Virus record (IMG/VR): IMGVR_UViG_3300032093_000060
Location: 25,793-89,792 of that record
Direction: 5' to 3' (one strand)
Length of the DNA: 64,000 bases
Source of the DNA: a virus
Part shown: in pieces, positions 53,831-60,665 of the stretch
Position numbering within the stretch: position 1 is the stretch's first letter
Layout: each line of letters opens with the position of its first letter
The notes under the pieces: model-generated
What the model was told of the DNA's origin: nothing
What the model saw: the letters and a program-made list of their open reading frames with translations, nothing else
Database searches by the model: none
Translations under genes and position numbers: made by a program

Positions 53831-56242
53831 TTATACGGTTAATAAAAGTTTATATGCTACACCATTTATAGTTACTGGCAAGTAATGTGTTTGTGTTTCA
53901 GTAGAAAGTACAACTGGACCTACTGGAGTTGCTAAACTACCAATTACAAGTTGTCCACTTCCGGTAGCTGTAGCACCTTGTCCAATTACAATACAGTTAT
54001 TAAATGCACCAGTATCAGTATCAGAACCAATTGCTGTGTTATTAGATCCTGTTGCAGAAGCCATTGATCTACCTCCAATTGCAGTATTCTTTAAACCTGT
54101 AATATTATTAGCTAATGTATTATATCCTAAAGATGTGTTATTGGCTCCAGTTGTCATATTTTGACCTGCCAAATGTCCAACGCTTGTGTTGTTATTTCCA
54201 GTTGTAAGATTTTGGTAACTTGCATTACCAATTACAATATTATATGATCCACTTAATGATGCTGAATTTAATACTGAACCTGAACCCATAGCTACGTTAT
54301 TACTACCTGTTGCACTACCAGATAAGGTTTGATAACCAAATGCTGTATTATTTGAACCAGTATTATTATTACTTAAAGCAAAAGTTCCTACAGCAGTATT
54401 ATAACCACCATTGGTAGTACTTCTTAAGGCATATCTACCCATAGCAACATTGGATGTGCCAGTCGAAAGAGTTCCTAAAGCACCTTCACCAAAAGCTGAA
54501 TTATTAGTTCCAGTTGAAACAAATGCTAATGCACTCTGTCCAAAAGCTGAATTACTAGTTCCACTTGATATATTTGATAATGCACCCTCTCCAAACTGTG
54601 TATTACTTGAAATATTACCCGTCCCATTACACCATACAGTTCTATTACTATTATCATATTCAAACTGCGGTGGTAAACTGTAGTTAGGTACATTTAAAGT
54701 TGAACCTACTAAAGTTGCAACACCAGTTGTACCAGTTGTAGTTAGAGTTGCAATACCTGATGGACCAGCTGGACCTTGAGGACCAATTGGACCAGTTGCA
54801 CCCGCAGGTCCTACGGGACCTACAAGACCTTGTGGTCCTACTGCACCAGGTGCACCAGTTGCTCCTGTTGCCCCAGCAGCTCCGGCAGGACCTGTTGCTC
54901 CTACAGCAGCTAATAGTGCCCAATTTCCTGGATCAGATGGAGGATCTAAAAAAGATGGACCTGCACCTGCAGGATTATAACAGAAATAAGATGCTCCACC
55001 AAAAGAAACAGCATCATTTTGTGCATAAGTTGCGGATGGATCCCAAAGTCCTTGCCAAGTTAATCCTGCAGGTCCGATTGGACCCTGTGGACCCGTTGCT
55101 CCTGTAGGACCTTGTGGGCCAGTAGCACCTGTCGCGCCACTAGCTCCAGTAGCACCAACAGGACCGGTAGCACCAACAGGTCCAGCAATTCCTTGTAGTC
55201 CTGTAGCTCCGGCTGCTCCAGCTGGTCCTGCTGGACCTGTAGCACCTATTGATGTTAATAATGCCCAGTTACCTGGATCTGAAGCTGGGTCACTTGCAGA
55301 TGTTACACCTGCAGGATTTGTACAAAAATATGTAGAACCTCCAAATGCTACTGCATCATTTAATGCATATGTAGCCATAGAAACCCAGTTACCTTGCCAG
55401 TTTAAACCTGCTGGTCCTACTGGTCCTTGAGGCCCTTGAGCACCTGTTGCCCCTTGAGGTCCCGCAACTCCTTGAATTCCTTGAGGTCCGGCAGGTCCTG
55501 TTAATCCAATTGGACCTTGTAAACCTGTAGCTCCTGTTGGACCGACTGGACCCGCAGAGCCTGTGGCACCTGTAATACCCTGAATACCTTGAGCTCCTGT
55601 AAGACCAATAGGTCCTTGAGGGCCAGTTAAACCTATAGGTCCTTGTATACCTTGATTTCCTTGTGGACCTTGTGCACCTTGAGATGCAAGTAAAGCCCAA
55701 TTAGTAGAATCTAAATCAGGAGTTAATGTTCCTGCTGTTGCATTAATACAAAAATATGATGCTCCACCATAAGCTACTGCATCATCAACCACATATGATC
55801 CACCAGATACCCATGAACCTTGCCAATTTAATCCAGCTGGACCAACAGCACCTGCTGGGCCTTGGATTCCTTGAGGACCTGCAACCCCTTGGACTCCTGA
55901 TGCTCCCGTTGCTCCAGTTAATCCTTGAGATCCTATTAATCCTTGAGGTCCTTGAAGTCCTTGCGCACCCTGTGGACCAACAGGTCCCTGTGCTCCATTA
56001 GCTCCCTGAACTCCAGTTATACCTTGGATACCTTGTGCTCCTTGAGGTCCAACGGGTCCTTGTGGACCAACTTGACCTTGACCAACTTGAGTTAAAAAAT
56101 TTTGAACAGATATGCCTGCAGCTAAAAAATCATCATCTCTTTGATCATCTTTAATACCGATTGGTATTAAGGTTTTAGTAGGATCAACAGAAGTTACTAC
56201 ACGTCTACTTCGTAACCAGTATATAAAATTTAAAATGTCCAT
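53831..56242 (-). CDS. Collagen-like trimeric tail fibre with carbohydrate-binding modules (803 aa)
   Basis: The first 60 residues (Leu-Asn-Phe-Ile-Tyr-Trp-Leu-Arg-Ser, then Ile-Pro-Ile-Gly-Ile-Lys-Asp-Asp-Gln-Arg-Asp-Asp) resemble an anchor seen at the start of crAss-like fibres. Then Gly-x-y collagen repeats alternate with three ~50-residue modules at about 138-188, 280-332 and 394-446, each with Trp-Gln-Gly, Tyr-x-x-x-Asp-Ala-Val-x-x-Gly-Gly, Tyr-Phe-Cys and Asn-Trp-Ala-Leu-Leu, resembling CBM5/12 chitin-binding domains. From about 540 to 770 are YadA-head-like repeats (Asn-Thr-Ala-x-Gly-x-x-Ala-Leu). It should form a trimer that contacts host polysaccharide or matrix. Confidence 0.88.
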   Translation of the reverse strand: MDILNFIYWLRSRRVVTSVDPTKTLIPIGIKDDQRDDDFLAAGISVQNFLTQVGQGQVGPQGPVGPQGAQGIQGITGVQGANGAQGPVGPQGAQGLQGPQGLIGSQGLTGATGASGVQGVAGPQGIQGPAGAVGPAGLNWQGSWVSGGSYVVDDAVAYGGASYFCINATAGTLTPDLDSTNWALLASQGAQGPQGNQGIQGPIGLTGPQGPIGLTGAQGIQGITGATGSAGPVGPTGATGLQGPIGLTGPAGPQGIQGVAGPQGATGAQGPQGPVGPAGLNWQGNWVSMATYALNDAVAFGGSTYFCTNPAGVTSASDPASDPGNWALLTSIGATGPAGPAGAAGATGLQGIAGPVGATGPVGATGASGATGATGPQGPTGATGPQGPIGPAGLTWQGLWDPSATYAQNDAVSFGGASYFCYNPAGAGPSFLDPPSDPGNWALLAAVGATGPAGAAGATGATGAPGAVGPQGLVGPVGPAGATGPIGPQGPAGPSGIATLTTTGTTGVATLVGSTLNVPNYSLPPQFEYDNSNRTVWCNGTGNISSNTQFGEGALSNISSGTSNSAFGQSALAFVSTGTNNSAFGEGALGTLSTGTSNVAMGRYALRSTTNGGYNTAVGTFALSNNNTGSNNTAFGYQTLSGSATGSNNVAMGSGSVLNSASLSGSYNIVIGNASYQNLTTGNNNTSVGHLAGQNMTTGANNTSLGYNTLANNITGLKNTAIGGRSMASATGSNNTAIGSDTDTGAFNNCIVIGQGATATGSGQLVIGSLATPVGPVVLSTETQTHYLPVTINGVAYKLLLTV

Positions 56243-56268
56243 GGTATTTTTTGATTAGTTAAATATAC

Positions 56269-56281
56269 TATAATATACAAA
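56269..56281 (-). promoter_or_regulatory. TATAATATACAAA motif before the fibre/lysis unit
   Basis: An exact copy of the 13-base element, 26 bases before the fibre ATG at 56242 and right after the terminator of the upstream unit at 56312-56341. This is the clearest context for a late promoter. Confidence 0.58.
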
Positions 56282-56311
56282 AAATAATTTAGATAACAAA
56301 CTATTCAAAAC

Positions 56312-56341
56312 AAAAAAATCCCCAGTTTTGCAACCGGGGAT
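56312..56341 (-). terminator. Intrinsic terminator before the fibre/lysis unit
   Basis: Minus-strand stem with ATCCCC / GGGGAT at the base, extending through an internal mismatch to GTT/AAC, followed by a seven-base T run. It ends the GroES-like/zincin unit. Confidence 0.92.
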
Positions 56342-56381
56342 CATTTTGCTGTATTGCTAGAAACAAGGAAAGAAACACAGA

Positions 56382-56573
56382 CTATAGTAGTAAGCCGATT
56401 GTTAGTGCAAGAGCTAACATAACTGTAATACAAATATTTGCAAGTTTAAAATCATCTTCATTAATAACATACTGCTGTGATATTTTATCATACACAGGCT
56501 TATATAAGATGTGTGCTATTGCCCAAAACATGGCAATAACAACGAACATAATTATAATTGCAATTATTTTCAT
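56382..56573 (-). CDS. Small two-pass membrane protein (63 aa)
   Basis: Hydrophobic segments at residues 2-23 and 44-63 flank a polar, charged centre (Tyr-Asp-Lys-Ile-Ser-Gln, Glu-Asp-Asp-Phe-Lys). Both ends are in the membrane; no signal-cleavage motif is apparent. It is three bases after the DUF3310-like gene and followed by a terminator. Could affect host membrane or lysis timing; function unknown. Confidence 0.62.
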   Translation of the reverse strand: MKIIAIIIMFVVIAMFWAIAHILYKPVYDKISQQYVINEDDFKLANICITVMLALALTIGLLL

Positions 56574-56576
56574 GAC

Positions 56577-56885
56577 TTATAATTTATCAATCCTTCTTTG
56601 TAAATATACTAAAGCTTTTTGTAAATCTTCTTTTTTGTTAGAAGTTTTTTTACCAGCTCGCGCTAAGTACTTCATAACATTGCCTAGATAAAAGTCTTTA
56701 TCTAGTTCCCAGGCTTCTAGTACATTAAATACTTCATAAGTATTTCCGGCCCCACCATAATACTTAGGTCTGTTATAATCCAATATTCTATCATCAATAG
56801 GTTTTTCAATAGAATTTATTGTATTATACTTTCTGTACATTTGGGTATTGTACAAGTTTTCTGACTCTTCTGTATAATTTACCAT
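56577..56885 (-). CDS. DUF3310-like (SaV) protein (102 aa)
   Basis: The C-terminal half carries Tyr-Glu-Val-Phe-Asn-Val-Leu-Glu-Ala-Trp-Glu-Leu-Asp, then Leu-Gly-Asn-Val-Met-Lys-Tyr-Leu-Ala-Arg-Ala-Gly-Lys and Lys-Glu-Asp-Leu-Gln-Lys-Ala-Leu-Val-Tyr-Leu, the signature of DUF3310, a family of small phage proteins that includes T7 gp1.7, a nucleotide kinase. A role in nucleotide metabolism is possible but unproven here. It overlaps the GroES-like gene by seven bases. Confidence 0.85.
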   Translation of the reverse strand: MVNYTEESENLYNTQMYRKYNTINSIEKPIDDRILDYNRPKYYGGAGNTYEVFNVLEAWELDKDFYLGNVMKYLARAGKKTSNKKEDLQKALVYLQRRIDKL

Positions 56886-57157
56886 ACTATTGCTATAGAA
56901 TTATCTGGAACAAGTATTTTTATTTTTCCATCGATCTCTATTTTTTCTCCAGTTTCTAAAGCATATGATTGAATATAAACTTTATCACCTGCTTTTAAAT
57001 CAGCTACTTCATCACCTACGGCAAAGATTTCAAGCTTTTGCCATTTCTTCATTGCTTCTTGCATGATTGCTTCTTCATCTTTAGCAGATAATTCAACCGG
57101 TGATTTTTTAATTTCTGGTATTGTTACCAAAATTCTTTTTCCTCTTAGACTTTTCAT
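56879..57157 (-). CDS. GroES-like co-chaperonin (92 aa)
   Basis: The layout fits a GroES barrel: an N-terminal Arg-Ile-Leu-Val strand, a helical mid-part in place of the long mobile loop, then Val-Gly-Asp-Glu-Val, Lys-Ala-Gly-Asp-Lys-Val-Tyr-Ile and the ending Ile-Leu-Val-Pro-Asp-Asn-Ser-Ile-Ala-Ile-Val-Trp, matching strands around the conserved Gly-Asp. Phages use such proteins (T4 gp31, for example) to redirect GroEL for capsid folding. The insertion of a charged helix at about residues 24-45 is not typical, so this could also be a GroES-fold protein of another role. Confidence 0.6.
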   Translation of the reverse strand: MKSLRGKRILVTIPEIKKSPVELSAKDEEAIMQEAMKKWQKLEIFAVGDEVADLKAGDKVYIQSYALETGEKIEIDGKIKILVPDNSIAIVW

Positions 57158-57174
57158 TATATTGGTTTTATTTA

Positions 57175-57417
57175 TTACGCATCATATTTTTGACCTATTG
57201 TAATTACAGGTGTAGATACAGAGGTTTCTTTTTTTTCTGGTTTAATTTCTGTATCTGATAGTAAAGATAACTTAATTTGTTCTATTAAACCTACTAAGCC
57301 AAAATTACCATAAGCTTTTTCATTTATGTGGATTTCCATTCCTTCTTCAGTTTCTACTATAGAAAGCATTATTGATTTTTCTGTCATATGCAAATGTAAT
57401 AAATTATTCGTTATCAT
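57175..57417 (-). CDS. Small protein of the GroES-like unit (80 aa)
   Basis: The ATG at 57417 overlaps the end of the upstream 210-residue gene by 14 bases; a later ATG at 57387 (Met-Thr-Glu-Lys-Ser) would give 70 residues, and an upstream in-frame ATG at 57465 is less likely because it lies deep in the other gene. The body has an acidic beta segment (Glu-Gly-Met-Glu-Ile-His-Ile-Asn-Glu) and a Gly-Leu-Val-Gly-Leu-Ile-Glu-Gln helix. No family is recognised. Confidence 0.58.
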   Translation of the reverse strand: MITNNLLHLHMTEKSIMLSIVETEEGMEIHINEKAYGNFGLVGLIEQIKLSLLSDTEIKPEKKETSVSTPVITIGQKYDA

Positions 57418-58036
57418 AGAACATTCTTTCTGAATCTTCTGTACTCCACTTCTCAAATCCCTCACAATTATAGTAATCTTTGTTTACCAAATAATCTGGT
57501 TTTTCAGGGAATGGTTTAGTAACAAAGCTAGGCTCAGACCATTTGATTCTATTATTTGGTTGCAAAGCTATCTGCCCATTGTCAAGTAAAATAATGTGAT
57601 GACTCTTATGCTCTAATGGATCTTCAGCTAAAGATATGTCAGTGTTAATATCTCCACTACCCCAGTTTATTGTAGCATAATATTTACCAGGATAAAACTT
57701 TCTATCCTTCATATAAACTTCTACAGGAGTATCATAAAGATATGATAGATGTATTATTGTAAAGTTATATGAGAAGCAGTTCCATATCTGTAAATAATGA
57801 AAGGGTAGATCTGGTTCTGGTAATTCTGGTTCTGTCAGTAATGCATGACTTGGTAGTTTATCTCTAAGTACTCCATTCTCTAACAGTACTTGGAACAATG
57901 CAGCTTGTCCCGGTAGACATCTTACAGATATAATTACCCCCGGGGTAAATTCTCCATGACCCTTTTCTCCTTGGTACATGTACTCATTCCTAACAAATAC
58001 TTTGAGAGGAAAAAAGTTGTGTTCAATATATGCCAT
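57404..58036 (-). CDS. Conserved phage protein (210 aa)
   Basis: The beginning (Lys-Val-Phe-Val-Arg-Asn-Glu-Tyr-Met-Tyr, then Gly-Glu-Phe-Thr-Pro-Gly-Val-Ile) and Phe-Gln-Val-Leu-Leu-Glu-Asn-Gly-Val-Leu-x-Asp-Lys-Leu-Pro form a pattern I recall from many phages, without an assigned activity. Mostly beta-forming with a Trp-Asn-Cys-Phe-Ser-Tyr segment in the centre. Its start shares a base with the zincin stop. Likely an early/middle host-interaction or metabolic gene expressed with the GroES-like protein. Confidence 0.6.
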   Translation of the reverse strand: MAYIEHNFFPLKVFVRNEYMYQGEKGHGEFTPGVIISVRCLPGQAALFQVLLENGVLRDKLPSHALLTEPELPEPDLPFHYLQIWNCFSYNFTIIHLSYLYDTPVEVYMKDRKFYPGKYYATINWGSGDINTDISLAEDPLEHKSHHIILLDNGQIALQPNNRIKWSEPSFVTKPFPEKPDYLVNKDYYNCEGFEKWSTEDSERMFYDNE

Positions 58037-58479
58037 TATTTTTTAAAGAAGTTTTTCTTTGGTTGTTCTTTAGAGCTAAAACCCAGCTTTTCAATTATCT
58101 TGTTTGCTTCGTCTTCTGCAAAGGTAATAACTTCTTCTTCTTTATCCTTGATATTCCAATTATTTAGTAAAATGCTCATGTGCACAGTTTCATGCATAAT
58201 AGCTGTAGCTTTCTCTGTAAGACTATACTTCTTAAAAGTACCCATATTCAAAAACAAGAAAGGTTTGTAGGGAGCTTTAGCTGTAAGTTTTTTATCAGCG
58301 GGATCATAGTTAGTAAGACCATAGATGTAAACTCCATTACCTTTAGTCTTATCTACTTCTTCAGCCTGAGCATCTGCTCTACTTAAGCCATGCATTTCCG
58401 GAACCTTGTAATAGTCAAATATCTCGGTAGCATCATTACCAATAAGTAAGATATACTTACCCATGTCAAACTTCTTCAT
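58036..58479 (-). CDS. Small zincin-type metallopeptidase-like protein (147 aa)
   Basis: His96-Glu97-Thr-Val-His100 is a HExxH zinc-binding helix in a context (Ala-Thr-Ala-Ile-Met-His-Glu) typical of small zincins, and glutamates at about 114-116 could provide the third ligand. A hydrophobic segment near 70-80 leads into it. It may process a phage or host protein; no substrate is visible and no signal peptide is present. The AT-rich motif lies immediately before the ATG. Confidence 0.74.
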   Translation of the reverse strand: MKKFDMGKYILLIGNDATEIFDYYKVPEMHGLSRADAQAEEVDKTKGNGVYIYGLTNYDPADKKLTAKAPYKPFLFLNMGTFKKYSLTEKATAIMHETVHMSILLNNWNIKDKEEEVITFAEDEANKIIEKLGFSSKEQPKKNFFKK

Positions 58480-58480
58480 A

Positions 58481-58494
58481 TACTAATATACAAA
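58481..58494 (-). promoter_or_regulatory. AT-rich upstream motif variant before the zincin
   Basis: TACTAATATACAAA directly abuts the zincin ATG, leaving no space for a leader. Shared sequence with the 13-base consensus is clear; its role as promoter or translation signal is not. Confidence 0.45.
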
Positions 58495-58626
58495 TTATTT
58501 ACCAAACTCTGTATTACCATAAGCATCACATTTCTGAGAGGACTTGCACCCAGTCATGAAATACCCTATAGCAACTCCTATACATACAGCAAATATATAC
58601 AGGCAAAATAGTTTCCACTTATCCAT
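58495..58626 (-). CDS. Small lipoprotein-like membrane protein (43 aa)
   Basis: ATG at 58626, open for 43 codons to TAA at 58495. The N-terminal 25 residues are a hydrophobic helix with a basic start and end in Phe-Met-Thr-Gly-Cys, similar to a lipobox; the remaining residues hold a second cysteine and are polar. It could be a lipoprotein, for example an outer-membrane spanin component, but this is a guess from the lipobox alone. It is the first gene after the terminator at 58640-58680. Confidence 0.55.
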   Translation of the reverse strand: MDKWKLFCLYIFAVCIGVAIGYFMTGCKSSQKCDAYGNTEFGK

Positions 58627-58639
58627 AGAACAAATATAA

Positions 58640-58680
58640 TAAAATAACAAAGGCCCGGGCTTTCAACTCCAGACCTTTGT
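58640..58680 (-). terminator. Intrinsic terminator after the phosphoesterase
   Basis: Only the minus-strand RNA pairs fully: twelve pairs (ACAAAGGTCTGG with CCGGGCCTTTGT, two of them G-U), followed by a T-rich tail. This strand preference supports termination of the metallophosphoesterase transcript. Confidence 0.85.
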
Positions 58681-58722
58681 GCTATGTATTAACCCCTTAA
58701 TATAGCTTCACAAATATATAAA

Positions 58723-59601
58723 TTAAATTGGGAAAGATCTACTATCCACTTTTTTTTCTATATAATTTTTATCATTTTCATCAACTGAGTCTTTTACAGA
58801 AAAAGTAATTATTCTACCACCTAATGGTTTTGGAGGAGCACCCCTCTCTATATGCCAACCATGTGATCCTTCACCATACTCTTCTTTGTATGTCCCAGTA
58901 ATGCAATGATGAATCTGTCTTTGTTGAATCTTGTATTTACCATTATGGTTTAATAAACTTTCTCTAACATCATTACGAGAAGAGTTCTCATGTATGTGAC
59001 CCATGGTAAACAAATCCATATCCTCATACATCTCTAAAGCACGAGTAAGATTCAAAGCACCTTTAGTCACAATACCTCCACCGCCAGAACCATGATAGTA
59101 CTTATGCTTAAATGAAGCTGTTGAGTTTTTTCTATAGTGCATAGTATAAACTATCCAACCACCATACCCGCCAATTTGCATATTAGTATTATACTTAAGG
59201 TTCATCATCTCAACAAACCTCTTAAGTAGATCAGTCTCCTGATACTTAATTATCCCGGTCTCATGATTACCATAACCAATAACCTTGATAATATCGGCAT
59301 ATGGTTTAAACCACTCTACCGCAGTCTCTACAATTGAATCTAAGTAAAATGCATTATTATGTTCCGGGAGTATATCTGACTTATTCCTTCTATTATCCCC
59401 CCTCCCTTGCATAAGACAGAATAGATCCCCTACAATAACAACAGGTAGACTATTCTCCTTACAGTAATTAAGATGTTTCTTTAAAAGCTTTCTATCACAA
59501 TGTGGATTATCCCAGTGTATGTCTGACAACACAGCAACCTCTGCTGTCTTTCCAGTAAGACTTATACTATGTATATTCTTACTAATCTTCTTAACCTCCA
59601 T
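58723..59601 (-). CDS. Calcineurin-like metallophosphoesterase (292 aa)
   Basis: All metal-binding blocks are in order: Asp27-x-His29, Gly-Asp at 58-59, Gly-Asn-His-Glu at 111-114, His170 in Tyr-His-Gly-Ser-Gly-Gly-Gly and Gly-His-Ile-His at 201-204, with the usual spacing of phage phosphoesterases. It uses two metal ions to hydrolyse phosphodiesters or phosphomonoesters; nucleic acid or nucleotide substrates are likely but not shown. It is the first minus-strand gene after the direction switch, with the 13-base motif 23 bases upstream of the ATG, so it may be transcribed earliest on this strand. Confidence 0.9.
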   Translation of the reverse strand: MEVKKISKNIHSISLTGKTAEVAVLSDIHWDNPHCDRKLLKKHLNYCKENSLPVVIVGDLFCLMQGRGDNRRNKSDILPEHNNAFYLDSIVETAVEWFKPYADIIKVIGYGNHETGIIKYQETDLLKRFVEMMNLKYNTNMQIGGYGGWIVYTMHYRKNSTASFKHKYYHGSGGGGIVTKGALNLTRALEMYEDMDLFTMGHIHENSSRNDVRESLLNHNGKYKIQQRQIHHCITGTYKEEYGEGSHGWHIERGAPPKPLGGRIITFSVKDSVDENDKNYIEKKVDSRSFPI

Positions 59602-59624
59602 GTATCTGGTTTAGTGGGTTACAT

Positions 59625-59637
59625 TATAATATACAAA
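59625..59637 (-). promoter_or_regulatory. TATAATATACAAA motif before the phosphoesterase
   Basis: An exact copy of the element at 28793-28805 and 56269-56281, 23 bases before the ATG and facing away from the plus-strand genes. Confidence 0.56.
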
Positions 59638-59680
59638 AATTTTTCTTGGCACCAAAATTATTTCATATTAGAGGAGGAGA

Positions 59681-59871
59681 TGGATCCCGGCTGCAGGGGC
59701 CCCCACCCCTTAGCCGGACTGGTGGTACCCCCCAGTCTGAGCCAGCTGGCAGATTGCATCTGACCATCTGTCTAAGAAAATTTCCTTGGCAGGAAATGTT
59801 TCTATGACTGTACCATGCTGTGCATGCTACACTAGCTGTCATGTCATCACAAGCTCTGACATAGGACAGCT
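59681..59871. other. GC-rich hairpin-dense stretch in the divergent intergenic region
   Basis: The 316-base gap between diverging genes is abruptly GC-rich from about 59681 to 59762, in contrast to the AT-rich genome. I can trace six stems: CCGGCT/AGCCGG (59687-59692 with 59712-59717) enclosing AGGGG/CCCCT; ACTGG/CCAGT (59718-59736); the palindrome GCCAGCTGGC (59741-59750); CAGAT/ATCTG (59750-59762); ATTTCC/GGAAAT (59780-59797); and a 12-pair stem with a two-base bulge (59834-59845 with 59858-59871). It could be an origin, a structured leader or RNA, or a regulatory hub between the two arms. No ORF in it is convincing. Confidence 0.6.
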
Positions 59872-59878
59872 CTTCTGG

Positions 59879-59894
59879 CTAGCCCTGAACATAA
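59879..59894 (+). promoter_or_regulatory. CTAGCCC box, copy 1
   Basis: CTAGCCCTGAACATAA, 23 bases before the ATG at 59918. It is followed by an AT-rich inverted repeat (ATAAAAT, five bases, ATTTTAT). One of five copies; a candidate early promoter or leader element. Confidence 0.7.
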
Positions 59895-59917
59895 TATAAA
59901 ATATTAAATTTTATCTT

Positions 59918-60187
59918 ATGAATAATCTTATCATTCGGGTTATTGCTAACCCAAACTCAAAGAAAACCTGGGTTGTCTATCCCAGTGCAGGCATAAAGCC
60001 TTTCGTTATAGACAAGACCAGGTGCAAAGGTGTCAAGCTTAAGCCCAACAAACATTATGTTGTTGAGCTTAAGCATGCAAAGAGTAAAACTCCACCTTTG
60101 CCTGACACCATATTTGTATATTGCATATATGCATATGGTGAGCTGATGTTAGACAAGTCTACCACAGCTAAGAAGAAAGGGAAGTAA
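59918..60187 (+). CDS. Small basic early protein (89 aa)
   Basis: The first plus-strand gene after the switch; the ATG follows copy 1 of the CTAGCCC box. The product starts with a beta strand (Asn-Leu-Ile-Ile-Arg-Val-Ile), has a basic middle with Lys-Pro-Asn-Lys-His-Tyr and ends Lys-Lys-Lys-Gly-Lys. No known domain is apparent. Small, basic, first-expressed phage proteins often target host enzymes or nucleic acid, but that is only a general inference. A terminator lies just after its stop. Confidence 0.72.
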   Translation: MNNLIIRVIANPNSKKTWVVYPSAGIKPFVIDKTRCKGVKLKPNKHYVVELKHAKSKTPPLPDTIFVYCIYAYGELMLDKSTTAKKKGK

Positions 60188-60199
60188 GATTCCCTTTCT

Positions 60200-60222
60200 A
60201 AAGGGATTTTATCCCTTTTTTT
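60200..60222 (+). terminator. Intrinsic terminator of the first early gene
   Basis: A perfect stem AAAGGGAT/ATCCCTTT with a TTT loop runs into a T-rich tail. The next CTAGCCC box begins immediately downstream. Confidence 0.9.
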
Positions 60223-60226
60223 CTTT

Positions 60227-60242
60227 CTAGCCCAGAACATAA
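60227..60242 (+). promoter_or_regulatory. CTAGCCC box, copy 2
   Basis: CTAGCCCAGAACATAA, 19 bases before the ATG at 60262, with an AATAAATTTATT palindrome between them. Confidence 0.72.
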
Positions 60243-60261
60243 CATAAATAAATTTATTGTT

Positions 60262-60576
60262 ATGAAAACACTTTTTGACCTGTCAAAAACTATTCCTGTG
60301 ATAACTGAAGTTCCACAGGCATCAATGGCCATATTAGACTGTGGCTCCACCAAAGTCTTAATGCCCCTATTATCAGATGAATACAATGGTATTCAACAGA
60401 TAAACAGTCTTTGTTGGACAACATTGTCCAAAAAGACTTTTGACCAAATGTATGAACTTATTTCCAAGGAAATAACTTGCATACATATTGATTCTCATAT
60501 CTATTGCCTTGCAGACAAAAGTTATGAGAATAGAATGGCCAAGGCCATTAATGATGATTATGCTTTAGCACCATAA
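60262..60576 (+). CDS. Small early protein with ssrA-like C-terminus (104 aa)
   Basis: The gene is flanked by its own box and by a terminator, so it is probably monocistronic. The protein has alternating hydrophobic/polar segments, four cysteines and a short beta-like start, without a recognisable domain. The last eight residues are Asn-Asp-Asp-Tyr-Ala-Leu-Ala-Pro, strikingly similar to the ssrA degradation tag (Asn-Asp-Glu-Asn-Tyr-Ala-Leu-Ala-Ala in E. coli), ending in Pro instead of Ala. This may make it short-lived or allow it to bind host protease adaptors; both are hypotheses. Confidence 0.72.
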   Translation: MKTLFDLSKTIPVITEVPQASMAILDCGSTKVLMPLLSDEYNGIQQINSLCWTTLSKKTFDQMYELISKEITCIHIDSHIYCLADKSYENRMAKAINDDYALAP

Positions 60577-60582
60577 TCATCA

Positions 60583-60606
60583 AAAGGGATTTTATCCCTT
60601 TCTTTT
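60583..60606 (+). terminator. Intrinsic terminator of the second early gene
   Basis: Perfect stem AAAGGGAT/ATCCCTTT with TTT loop, almost identical to the stem at 60200-60218, followed by TCTTTTTC. Confidence 0.88.
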
Positions 60607-60617
60607 TCCCTTTCTTT

Positions 60618-60633
60618 CTAGCCCTTAACTTAA
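60618..60633 (+). promoter_or_regulatory. CTAGCCC box, copy 3
   Basis: CTAGCCCTTAACTTAA, the only copy with T for A at position 13 of the motif; it runs into the perfect inverted repeat at 60628-60651. Confidence 0.7.
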
Positions 60634-60651
60634 AATGAAATCATTTTAAGT
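60628..60651. promoter_or_regulatory. Perfect 11-bp inverted repeat (operator- or leader-like)
   Basis: ACTTAAAATGA and TCATTTTAAGT are separated by two bases. The repeat overlaps the CTAGCCC box and precedes the 60666 ATG by 14 bases. Smaller AT-rich inverted repeats take the same place in the other modules (60928-60943 and upstream of 59918), so this is a shared element rather than chance. Confidence 0.65.
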
Positions 60652-60665
60652 AAATCAATTTTATT

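Noticed and set aside
59681-59750. Several common restriction sites (GGATCC, CTGCAG, GGGCCC, GGTACC, CAGCTG) close together, like a cloning polylinker
   Set aside because: Order and spacing do not match a polylinker I know; the sites come from short palindromes within hairpins. Vector contamination cannot be excluded without reads, so this stays a caution only.
59569-59763. A 64-codon plus-strand frame across the GC-rich region
   Set aside because: It starts inside the phosphoesterase gene and reads through hairpins; composition and position do not support coding.
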